25,279 nucleotides of DNA from a virus. This document shows positions 15,233 to 20,190 of this stretch, in pieces. Under the pieces are notes generated by a model. That model saw nothing but the letters and a program-made list of their open reading frames with translations. It was not told the origin of the DNA and did not search any database. The stretch is from positions 1-25,279 of the IMG/VR virus record IMGVR_UViG_3300042562_000154, one strand, 5' to 3'. The translations under genes were made by a program, and so were the position numbers. The number at the start of each line of letters is the position of its first letter. Position 1 is the stretch's first letter.

Positions 15233-15430
15233 ATGAACATCACAAAAGGACAGTCATCACAAAAAGAACATTTAAGTAACGGTTCATTTACTGCTTGTAA
15301 TCGCAGATTGTCAGGTATTGCTACTAATGACTTTGACCATTTTAAATGGTGTGCTGAAAAATATCCAGAATCTTGTTGTCAAAAATGCTTTAATCGTTTT
15401 ATAGAAAAATTAAACAGACGAAAAAAATAA
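15233..15430 (+). CDS. Small Cys-rich early protein
   Basis: A 65-residue basic protein behind promoter copy 2. It has four to five cysteines (ACNRRLSG, WCAEKYPESCCQKCFNRF), so a zinc-knuckle-like fold is plausible, and ends in KLNRRKK. A frame opening at 15194 is rejected because it would lie inside the promoter; ATG 15233 gives MNITKG. Small zinc proteins just after an early promoter often modify host functions, but nothing in the sequence names a target. No family is recognised. Confidence 0.6.
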   Translation: MNITKGQSSQKEHLSNGSFTACNRRLSGIATNDFDHFKWCAEKYPESCCQKCFNRFIEKLNRRKK

Positions 15431-15474
15431 TAAATTGTCAAAGTTATTGTAGATAAAATTTAAAGATAAAAAAT

Positions 15475-15494
15475 CCCACAGTATTCGTACAGGG
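15475..15494 (+). other. Hairpin with UUCG loop
   Basis: CCC at 15475-15477 faces GGG at 15492-15494, and GTA-TTCG-TAC at 15481-15490 gives a UUCG tetraloop stem with mismatches between. It lies just upstream of another hairpin with a T-run, so the 15431-15530 gap may encode a small structured RNA end. Confidence 0.35.
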
Positions 15495-15500
15495 TTGACA

Positions 15501-15523
15501 GGCTGGAAAGACAGCCATTTTTT
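15501..15523 (+). terminator. Intrinsic terminator
   Basis: GGCTG (15501-15505) pairs with CAGCC (15512-15516), loop GAAAGA, followed by A and six T at 15518-15523. It ends the transcript from promoter copy 2 or lowers its level before the next small genes. Confidence 0.65.
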
Positions 15524-15529
15524 AAAAAA

Positions 15530-15546
15530 CACCAAACCAATAAAAA
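15530..15546 (+). repeat. 17-base direct repeat in leader, copy B
   Basis: Exact copy of CACCAAACCAATAAAAA at 15208-15224. It starts just after the T-run of the preceding terminator and ends one base before the ATG at 15548, so the leader has been kept while the promoter upstream has no TAnnTTTG box. Confidence 0.6.
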
Positions 15547-15547
15547 C

Positions 15548-15658
15548 ATGACACAATTAATTTTTATTTTAGCATTTGCCGTATATGCGGTGCTAACATT
15601 ACCAAGAGTAATGAAACAAACTAAATCAGATTTTAAACACTTTAACAACCTAAACTAA
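15548..15658 (+). CDS. 36-residue single-span membrane protein
   Basis: A small protein MTQLIFILAFAVYAVLTLPRV followed by a basic tail ending FKHFNNLN. It has one transmembrane helix (residues 3-18). It ends in a TAATG junction with the next gene, which supports real translation. The same leader repeat as the 15233 gene precedes it. Function unknown; small phage membrane proteins at such places may act in superinfection exclusion, which is speculation here. Confidence 0.55.
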   Translation: MTQLIFILAFAVYAVLTLPRVMKQTKSDFKHFNNLN

Positions 15659-15921
15659 TGGACAATCAATTTGATGTATCAAGTCGCATTATTGAAATAA
15701 TGAGGCGTTTTAACAAAGAAGAATTAACTTACATGGCAGCAGCAATTGCAATAGCAACAGAGGTTGAGCAGTACGCTAATTTTAAAGCAGAAAAAATGTA
15801 TAGTGAAGAAGATTTAAGAGAAGCATTTAAACAATCAAGACAAGCAGAAATATTTGAAAAAAATATGCCACCTGTGTATGAAAGTTTTGAAGAATGGTTT
15901 GAACAATTTAAAAAGAAATAA
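15658..15921 (+). CDS. Hypothetical helical protein
   Basis: An 87-residue, mainly helical, charged protein (SSRIIEIMRRFNKEELTYMAAAIAIATEVEQY, then EEDLREAFKQSRQAEIFEKN and a tail FEEWFEQFKKK). It is coupled to the small membrane protein upstream by a 1-base overlap and followed after 1 base by another small gene. It is not a recognised family. The regular helices and lack of Cys suggest a small binding or adaptor protein. Confidence 0.6.
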   Translation: MDNQFDVSSRIIEIMRRFNKEELTYMAAAIAIATEVEQYANFKAEKMYSEEDLREAFKQSRQAEIFEKNMPPVYESFEEWFEQFKKK

Positions 15922-15922
15922 C

Positions 15923-16090
15923 ATGAAGTCGGAAATATTAATGAAAAGGCGTAACCGAGTATACAGGTTATTTATTCTAATGGTTAAGGAAGGCAACCAC
16001 ATGAAGGCAAGACAGGCAGATTACTTGTTGAGAGTAATTGACAACCGATTAGCAAGTTTACAAATAGAAAACTTATATACTTTTAACTAA
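15923..16090 (+). CDS. Small basic helical protein
   Basis: A 55-residue basic protein (MKSEILMKRRNRVYRLFILMVKEGNHMKARQADYLLRVIDNRLASLQ). The helix-rich, Arg/Lys-rich composition hints at nucleic-acid binding. A frame opening at 15854 lies within the preceding gene and is not used; ATG 15923 follows that gene after one base. It ends in a TAATG junction with the next gene. Function unknown. Confidence 0.55.
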   Translation: MKSEILMKRRNRVYRLFILMVKEGNHMKARQADYLLRVIDNRLASLQIENLYTFN

Positions 16091-16269
16091 TGAGCAAACG
16101 AGGCGGTAAAAGAAAAGGTGCTGGCAGACCAAGCAAGGATAACGCATTAACTGAGGGTATAAATGTATCCGTAGACATCAAGACAAAGCAATCATACAAG
16201 CTACTACCACTTGAAGTTAAGAGGCAGATAGGGGATAGGTTAAGAAGTGTTTTGGGAATGTATGTATAA
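16090..16269 (+). CDS. Small AT-hook-like basic protein
   Basis: A 59-residue protein starting MSKRGGKRKGAGRPSKDNA. The KRKGAGRPSK stretch is the Gly-Arg-Pro type core seen in AT-hooks and at the N-terminal ends of phage small terminase and replication proteins. The rest (VSVDIKTKQSYKLLPLEVKRQIGDRLRSVL) looks like a strand plus helix. Its TAA stop is part of the left end (GTATAAC) of an attC-like inverted repeat. It is coupled to the preceding gene by a 1-base overlap. Likely DNA-binding, target unknown. Confidence 0.55.
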   Translation: MSKRGGKRKGAGRPSKDNALTEGINVSVDIKTKQSYKLLPLEVKRQIGDRLRSVLGMYV

Positions 16270-16359
16270 CGTTTTGCGTATATACGAGGTACGCCTTAAC
16301 GGAAAATTTAAATTATAAACAAATGCTTGTAGGCGTATCTTGTATATACGCTGTTAAGC
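16264..16359 (+). repeat. attC-like imperfect inverted repeat 1
   Basis: Two 20-base arms (16276-16295 and 16332-16351) are reverse complements except at two places where C/T changes leave G-U-type pairs. The outer ends are GTATAAC (16264-16270) and GTTAAGC (16353-16359); the second fits the integron core site GTTRRRY exactly and TAAC pairs with GTTA. The loop is 36 bases and the whole about 96, within the known size range of attC sites. The stop codon of the upstream gene lies inside the left end. No integron integrase is in the window. Confidence 0.5.
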
Positions 16360-16374
16360 ACAGTTAAATTAATT

Positions 16375-16599
16375 ATGACAACACTAAAATTAGTAAACTT
16401 GATGATGCGTTCATCTGACAACAATCCTTATGCTGGAAAATTATCCAAGAAAGACAATGTATTGGCTGCAATAGAACTTGCAAAACTTGCAAAAAACTTT
16501 GCTGACACAGGACAAACTAACGAAGCAATGAATATTGAAAGTAGCCAATGGGTTGAAGTGATAGGTAAGTTGGAAGGTAAACTTCTTAATTGTGCCTAA
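16375..16599 (+). CDS. Putative cassette-borne hypothetical protein 1
   Basis: A 74-residue protein (MTTLKLVNLMMRSSDNNPYAGKLSKKDNVLAAIELAKLAKNFADTGQ, ending KLEGKLLNCA). It is helical, without Cys pairs or membrane spans, and not recognised. It lies between two attC-like repeats: it starts 16 bases after the GTTAAGC end of the first, and its TAA stop is part of the GCCTAAC end of the second. That layout is that of a gene in an integron-type cassette. Such genes often encode accessory functions, but no function can be named here. Confidence 0.6.
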   Translation: MTTLKLVNLMMRSSDNNPYAGKLSKKDNVLAAIELAKLAKNFADTGQTNEAMNIESSQWVEVIGKLEGKLLNCA

Positions 16600-16726
16600 C
16601 GGCTACGGCTTTACGCTGTGGTGGAATTAAAGCACTAAAGTTAAATTAAAAAACAAAAGTTCAATATGAGTACAAATGTAAAATCGAAGCAGTCAAACCG
16701 CCATAGCGTTAAAGCCGATGTTAGCG
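16594..16726 (+). repeat. attC-like imperfect inverted repeat 2
   Basis: Left end GCCTAAC (16594-16600) fits the integron core site RYYYAAC exactly and holds the stop codon of the preceding gene. CGGCTTTACGCTGTGGTGG (16606-16624) pairs with CCGCCATAGCGTTAAAGCCG (16698-16717) over 19 bp with one bulged T and a few wobbles. CTAAC pairs with GTTAG at 16720-16724. The loop is about 73 bases. Length about 133, bulged base and end motifs fit an attC site, though the right end GTTAGCG only partly fits GTTRRRY. Confidence 0.52.
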
Positions 16727-17052
16727 GTAGTGCTTTTGTGGAAATTTCATCACTTTATTTTTGGAGTGATTGGACAACTACTGAAAAGCATAAAATTTAC
16801 TTAAAAGAAATAATTGGCTTTATCATTCATTGGCGTGGGGATAGTTGGCACATTGAAGTAAAGACAAAGGAAAAGATTAGCGAATATGAGTATAGAAGCT
16901 ATGAACTGTCACATTGTGTTTATCCGAAACAAATAGCTGAATTGATAGCCAATAAGGATTGTAAAATTATTGCTTTTAAGAATACTCATAACTCAAATAA
17001 TTTTATAGACCACTTAAATAAAGTGTTGAAATGGGCGGAGTCGCTGTCGTAG
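16666..17052 (+). CDS. Putative cassette-borne hypothetical protein 2
   Basis: A 128-residue frame with an ATG at 16666. Its middle (LYFWSDWTTTEKHKIYLKEIIGFII, HWRGDSWHIEVKTKEKI, SEYEYRSYELSHC) is beta-rich, and the end (IDHLNKVLKWAESL) a helix. No family is recognised. The ATG lies in the loop of attC-like repeat 2, and the first 20 or so codons cover its right arm. If that repeat is a true attC, translation more likely starts at the GTG at 16738 (MEISSLYFW), 17 bases after the cassette junction, giving 104 residues. The ATG start is kept here because it is the only in-frame ATG. An imperfect inverted repeat (16720-16733 and 17053-17066) flanks the shorter form. Confidence 0.5.
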   Translation: MSTNVKSKQSNRHSVKADVSGSAFVEISSLYFWSDWTTTEKHKIYLKEIIGFIIHWRGDSWHIEVKTKEKISEYEYRSYELSHCVYPKQIAELIANKDCKIIAFKNTHNSNNFIDHLNKVLKWAESLS

Positions 17053-17066
17053 CATTACCGCTAACT
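17053..17066. repeat. Inverted partner of the cassette junction
   Basis: GCATTACCGCTAAC begins right after the TAG stop at 17052 and is the reverse complement, at 13 of 14 bases, of GTTAGCGGTAGTGC at 16720-16733. In a circular cassette these two would lie at opposite ends of one attC. Downstream only a short hairpin (ATTTG-CGAAA-CAAAT) follows, so a third attC would be truncated. Confidence 0.45.
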
Positions 17067-17111
17067 TACTTATTTGCGAAACAAATGTATAAAGTACCAT
17101 GAAGAAAATAC

Positions 17112-17142
17112 TTGCATAATTAAAAACTAAGTATTATTATTG
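17112..17142 (+). promoter_or_regulatory. Likely promoter of the replication operon
   Basis: TTG at 17112-17114, 20-base spacer, TATTATTG at 17135-17142 (seven of eight matches to TAnnTTTG). It would produce a leader of about 95 bases before the initiator gene. It lacks the ATCAAAA heptamer of the other promoters. Confidence 0.55.
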
Positions 17143-17153
17143 CATTGTAGTTC

Positions 17154-17240
17154 GGTCTGACACAAAGAACTTAAACGTATTAAACGCCTCTTTGTTGGAT
17201 TGTGGAAGTCAGACCCCACATGAAGATAAGGAGGCTTTTT
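17154..17240 (+). ncRNA. Structured leader with possible Shine-Dalgarno switch
   Basis: GGTCTGAC (17154-17161) pairs perfectly with GTCAGACC (17208-17215). ACAAAGA (17162-17168) pairs perfectly with TCTTTGT (17189-17195). In competition with this second helix, GCCTCTTT (17186-17193) pairs over 8 bp with AAGGAGGC (17228-17235), the Shine-Dalgarno sequence, followed by five T at 17236-17240, like a terminator. TGTGG/CCACA (17201-17205, 17216-17220) is a further alternative. The loop holds TTAAACG twice. The pairings are seen; the switching is inference. No known riboswitch class is recognised. Confidence 0.5.
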
Positions 17241-17245
17241 AATTT

Positions 17246-17944
17246 ATGAGAAATAATTATATTGTAATTCAAGGATGGATGATTACTGATTTAAATTTAA
17301 ATGGTAGTAGTCTTTTAACATTTGCCTTGATTTATGGGTTTTCACAAGATGGTAATTCCGAGTTTACAGGTTCAATTAATTATGTTTGTAAATGGTTAAA
17401 CTGTTCAAGACCAACAGCCATGAAAGCATTGAAGGAATTATGTGAGATGGATTTGATTGTTAAGTCTGAATTAGTGGTTAATGGTGTTACTTTTAACCGA
17501 TATAAAATATCTTTAGAGGGGGTAAAGAAACTTTACACAGGTAGTAAAGAAACTTTACAGGGGGGTAGTAAAGAAATTTTACCTAATAATACTACTTTAT
17601 ATAATACTAATAATAATATAGATATAGTAATACCTAAATCTGAACTTGAGTTGACATTTGATTCTTATTTGGAAATGAGGAAGCAAATAAAGAAACCTAC
17701 AACACCTTATGCAGTAAATTTAATTAAAAAGAAATTGGTTCAGATGACACAAAATAACGAGAGTGAAATGTGCGACATACTAAATCAATCAATTGTTAAT
17801 AGTTGGGCAGGTATTTACCCAATAAAAAATACCTTTGTAAAAAAAGAAAAGCCAACAATGCGAACAACTAACGAAGTATTTGACAACGTAATTGAACGCA
17901 TAAGGAATGGAGAGGATACAACCGTTAAGATAATTGGATTATGA
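17246..17944 (+). CDS. Replication initiator with winged-helix domain
   Basis: A 232-residue protein that most likely opens the phage origin and recruits the helicase. Residues 1-90 are a winged helix: IQGWMITDLNLNGSSLLTFALIYGFSQDG, then INYVCKWLNCSRPTAMKALKELCEMDLIVKSE, with the recognition helix SRPTAMKALKEL. A low-complexity linker (residues about 92-132, with repeated GSKETLQGGSKEIL and Asn-rich NNTTLYNTNNN) separates a C-terminal helical domain (DSYLEMRKQIKKPTTPYAVNLIKKKL, DILNQSIVNSWAGIYPI) similar to the C-terminal ends of DnaD or phage O-like replication proteins. Three iterons and an AT-rich tract are coded within the linker, as in the lambda O gene. The strong AAGGAGG before ATG 17246 is rare in this genome. 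Confidence 0.78.
   Translation: MRNNYIVIQGWMITDLNLNGSSLLTFALIYGFSQDGNSEFTGSINYVCKWLNCSRPTAMKALKELCEMDLIVKSELVVNGVTFNRYKISLEGVKKLYTGSKETLQGGSKEILPNNTTLYNTNNNIDIVIPKSELELTFDSYLEMRKQIKKPTTPYAVNLIKKKLVQMTQNNESEMCDILNQSIVNSWAGIYPIKNTFVKKEKPTMRTTNEVFDNVIERIRNGEDTTVKIIGL
17522..17582. repeat. Three origin iterons inside the initiator gene
   Basis: GTAAAGAAACTTTAC occurs at 17522-17536 and 17544-17558, and GTAAAGAAATTTTAC (one change) at 17568-17582. Each copy is itself an inverted repeat (GTAAAG/CTTTAC around AAA). The spacing of 22 and 24 bases puts the copies about two helical turns apart, on one face of the DNA. They lie in the linker-coding part of the initiator gene. Confidence 0.78.
17584..17632. 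other. AT-rich tract beside iterons (candidate duplex-opening element)
   Basis: Only 5 of these 49 bases are G or C. The stretch is made of repeated TAATA/TATA units and begins directly after the third iteron, matching the order iterons then AT-rich region of lambda ori. It encodes the Asn-rich part of the initiator's linker. Confidence 0.68.
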
Positions 17945-18615
17945 ACATAACAGATAAACTAACAATAACTAACGAGGATAACATGGATTTGATGGCACGT
18001 TACCCTGATAACTATTTTGATTTAGCAATAGTTGATCCACCTTATGGCATTGGAGAAAGCGGAGGTAAAAACAGAAACAATAAAAAAGGTTCTAATATTG
18101 GTTTAAAATCACCTAATTACACAAAAAAATATTGGGATAATAGCATTCCTCCAAAAGAATATTTTGATGAACTTTTTAGAGTAAGCAAAAATCAAATAAT
18201 ATGGGGAGGTAATTATTTTATTGAATATTTAAAACCAACAAGTTGTTTTTTAGTTTGGGATAAAAAAGAAACTGCAAAAGGAGATTTTGCTGATTGTGAA
18301 TTAGCTTGGACAAGTTTTAAAAGTGCTGTTAGAAAATTTACTTATGGCTGGATAGGATTTGATTATTTAAATAACCCACATAAAGAAAAAAAAATACATC
18401 CTACTCAAAAGCCAGTAGCCTTGTATAAATGGATATTAGATAAATACGCAAAAGAAGGAGATAAAATACTTGACACACATTTAGGTAGTGGAAGTATTGC
18501 AATAGCTTGTCACGATTATGATTTTAATTTAGTAGCTTGCGAGCTTGATAAAGAATACTACGACAAAGCAGTTGAGAGAATTAAAAACCACGTTAAACAA
18601 TTAAGACTAATATGA
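17941..18615 (+). CDS. DNA methyltransferase (N6-adenine or N4-cytosine, beta class)
   Basis: A 224-residue enzyme with catalytic motif DPPYGI at residues 32-37, preceded by YFDLAIV, and the S-adenosylmethionine site LDTHLGSGSIAIAC at 177-190, followed by CELDKEYYDKAVERI. The catalytic motif before the cofactor motif marks the beta class of amino-methyltransferases. The conserved HPTQKP (153-158) lies between. DPPY fits adenine N6 best; N4-cytosine is possible. The target domain (residues about 40-120) is short, so a short site is expected. No partner restriction enzyme is nearby, so it probably protects phage DNA or controls replication. It overlaps genes on both sides by 4 bases, which ties it to the replication operon. 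Confidence 0.88.
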   Translation: MNITDKLTITNEDNMDLMARYPDNYFDLAIVDPPYGIGESGGKNRNNKKGSNIGLKSPNYTKKYWDNSIPPKEYFDELFRVSKNQIIWGGNYFIEYLKPTSCFLVWDKKETAKGDFADCELAWTSFKSAVRKFTYGWIGFDYLNNPHKEKKIHPTQKPVALYKWILDKYAKEGDKILDTHLGSGSIAIACHDYDFNLVACELDKEYYDKAVERIKNHVKQLRLI

Positions 18616-19337
18616 GTGAAATAATACTATCAACCAGCGTAAGTAAATTAAACAACGCTGAGTTAAGAATAAAGATAGCCGAGTTAATAAGATGGGCGCA
18701 TAACCGCATGGGTTCAAAAAAAGACCACGAATTTGAGGCTATGGTGATGTTTGATTCAAACGAGATATGCAGGGACTTGCAAACCATAACGGAATTTAAA
18801 AATTTAAAGTTACCAGAACTATCAAAAATATTCCAAAAAGGTTTGACAAATGGATATGGCGATTTTTTTGGTTTGAATTGCGTAACTTATGCCAAATGGA
18901 TTAGAGCGTATTTAAGCGAGCAAAAAACAGCGGGTGGAATATTAGAGCATCAAGTTGTTAAAGCACGTTTAGCAGAGGCAACAACCCCATCAGAAACCGA
19001 AAGGAGGGAGTTAAGCGAAGCTAACCTACAAAGAGTAATTGAAAAGTACAAACGTACAGGCATAATAGATGACAACGGGAACCCTGCTTACTTGTATCTT
19101 TGGAACACGGGTAGAATAAGGTTTGATAATACGGAATGGGAGGCACTAATCGCTAAAGCTACTGAGTTAGAAACTAAAAAACTAACAAGGTTAAGGGAAA
19201 GAGCGAAAGATGAGGTAGACAAAGTGCGCGTAATGGAGTTAGATCGGGAATTAAACAACTTAAATTTAAACATAATTAAGACTACTGCACGGAACCTGGC
19301 AGTTGAGAATTGGGTAAAACAAGAAATAAATAAATAA
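18612..19337 (+). CDS. Replication-operon protein of unknown function
   Basis: A 241-residue, mostly helical protein. Visible parts are a central domain KLPELSKIFQKGLTNGYGDFFGLNCVTYAKWIRAYL (about residues 65-103), a pattern met in Bacteroidota mobile elements, then helices with ETERRELSEANLQRVIEKYKRTG, and a C-terminal coiled coil (LETKKLTRLRERAKDEVDKVRVMELDRELNNLNLN). It follows the initiator and methyltransferase in an ATGA overlap, the place of a helicase loader in lambda-like replication modules. No Walker motif is visible, which argues against a DnaC-type loader, but lambda P-type loaders also lack one. The loader role is inference. Confidence 0.55.
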   Translation: MSEIILSTSVSKLNNAELRIKIAELIRWAHNRMGSKKDHEFEAMVMFDSNEICRDLQTITEFKNLKLPELSKIFQKGLTNGYGDFFGLNCVTYAKWIRAYLSEQKTAGGILEHQVVKARLAEATTPSETERRELSEANLQRVIEKYKRTGIIDDNGNPAYLYLWNTGRIRFDNTEWEALIAKATELETKKLTRLRERAKDEVDKVRVMELDRELNNLNLNIIKTTARNLAVENWVKQEINK

Positions 19338-19340
19338 AAA

Positions 19341-19370
19341 TTTGTTTTATCAAAAAAAGAATTAGTTTTG
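19341..19370 (+). promoter_or_regulatory. Promoter of Bacteroidota type, copy 3 (ATCAAAA family)
   Basis: TTTG at 19341-19344, 18-base spacer, TAGTTTTG at 19363-19370. ATCAAAA lies at 19349-19355, 7 bases before the -7 box as in the other two copies. The following TACCACACAA is identical to the sequence after copy 1. It drives the gene at 19392. Confidence 0.78.
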
Positions 19371-19391
19371 TACCACACAAACCAAAAACAT

Positions 19392-19604
19392 ATGAAAGAA
19401 ACATTTAAAATTATCTTCACGTATTTATCGGCAGTTATGATACTTGCTTTAATACTTGGTAACTTAGTACAGTATATGCAATGTAAGGCGCATATTAATA
19501 CAATCATTTACCTACAAAAAGAAATCCAATATCAGCAAGGGGTAACCATAAAGGTGCTTGATAAAGTAACTGACAAAAACGGATATAGAAAGATTGAGAA
19601 TTAA
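19392..19604 (+). CDS. Small single-span membrane protein
   Basis: A 70-residue protein with a basic start (MKETFKIIF), one transmembrane helix (about residues 8-28, IFTYLSAVMILALILGNLVQYM), and a polar C-terminal part (LQKEIQYQQGVTIKVLDKVTDK) that would face the other side. An earlier frame opening at 19368 lies within the -7 box, so ATG 19392 is used. It ends in a TAATG junction with the next gene. Function unknown. Confidence 0.6.
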   Translation: MKETFKIIFTYLSAVMILALILGNLVQYMQCKAHINTIIYLQKEIQYQQGVTIKVLDKVTDKNGYRKIEN

Positions 19605-19906
19605 TGGAAAAGATAAACGGAGCAATTAAGACAGTAGGGAAAGTTGGTTATACGCTTAAAGCCACAGGTTACGAGAGCATGTCAATGTACAATTACCACT
19701 TTGATGATTACTTTACATTGGGCAGATACGCTATAACATTAGAAGATAAAGCTAACCCACGCAACTATTGGATAAGTGCAGCAAGTGAGCAGGATGTAAT
19801 TGAAAGTATTGAGAAATTAATCACCAAACATAAATTAAAAATTCATGAAACCAAAATCACAAAAGGAAGCGTTAATGCTTCTACTAAAAAAAGGTCAACC
19901 AATTAA
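19604..19906 (+). CDS. Hypothetical protein
   Basis: A 100-residue protein with a beta-rich first half (GKVGYTLKATGYESMSMYNYHFDDYFTLGRYAITLEDKANPRNYWISAAS), a helix (EQDVIESIEKLITKHK) and a basic tail (TKITKGSVNASTKKRSTN). No family is recognised. It starts in a 1-base overlap with the membrane protein upstream, and its basic end overlaps the next gene by 62 bases, so the tail sequence may be shaped by that gene rather than by selection on this protein. Confidence 0.55.
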   Translation: MEKINGAIKTVGKVGYTLKATGYESMSMYNYHFDDYFTLGRYAITLEDKANPRNYWISAASEQDVIESIEKLITKHKLKIHETKITKGSVNASTKKRSTN

Positions 19907-20090
19907 CTGGGTTAAGGCGTTTACCACAACAGGATGCAGTAAGCTATCAACACGAGTAGCTGAGTTCATTCAACAAGGTTACAAGATTAAAAAAGAACGA
20001 GTTAATTTTACAACAAGATATAAGACTCACGGAACTTACGTTGAGTACACGTTGGATGTGAAGAAAACACCAAAGAAACTTTTAAAATAA
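19845..20090 (+). CDS. Winged-helix DNA-binding protein
   Basis: An 81-residue basic protein with a compact winged-helix or helix-turn-helix pattern: QKEALMLLLKKGQPINWVKAFTTTGCSKLSTRVAEFIQQGYKIKKERV, in which INWVKAFTTTGCSKLSTRVAEF gives two helices with a turn and the wing follows (FTTRYKTHGTYVEYTL). This resembles the small helix-turn-helix proteins placed before ninG-like genes in many phages. It probably regulates a phage promoter or origin. The start at 19845 (MKPKSQKEA) overlaps the previous gene by 62 bases in a different frame; a later start at 19875 (MLLLKKG) would cut the first helix. Confidence 0.65.
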   Translation: MKPKSQKEALMLLLKKGQPINWVKAFTTTGCSKLSTRVAEFIQQGYKIKKERVNFTTRYKTHGTYVEYTLDVKKTPKKLLK

Positions 20091-20097
20091 AAACATT

Positions 20098-20187
20098 CGA
20101 GCGGTTAGAAGGCTTTAACATTACATTCAAAATATAAATGGGTTTATAAGTTTGAATCAACTATCGGCTGGAGTTACGCTCGTTTTT
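20098..20187 (+). ncRNA. Structured leader of the ninG-like gene
   Basis: CGAGCG (20098-20103) pairs with CGCTCG (20177-20182), which is followed by five T (20183-20187). TAAC (20116-20119) pairs with GTTA (20173-20176), stacked on the first helix. A separate hairpin inside has ATTCAAA (20125-20131) with TTTGAAT (20151-20157) and ATAAA (20134-20138) with TTTAT (20143-20147), loop TGGG. This fills the gap before ATG 20191 and could act as an attenuator. No known family is recognised. Confidence 0.45.
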
Positions 20188-20190
20188 AAA

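Noticed and set aside
17168-17188. TTAAACG repeated twice as extra iterons near the initiator gene.
   Set aside because: Only 7 bases, two copies, in the leader loop; it does not match the GTAAAG iteron and is too short to call an origin element.
20091-20165. Possible tRNA: GAGC-GGTTAGAAG-GCTT at 20099-20115 looks like a tRNA D-arm and GTTTGAATC at 20150-20158 like a T-loop.
   Set aside because: No acceptor stem, no anticodon stem with a 7-base loop, the T-loop lacks the invariant C, and the bases form a better simple hairpin (ATTCAAA/TTTGAAT).
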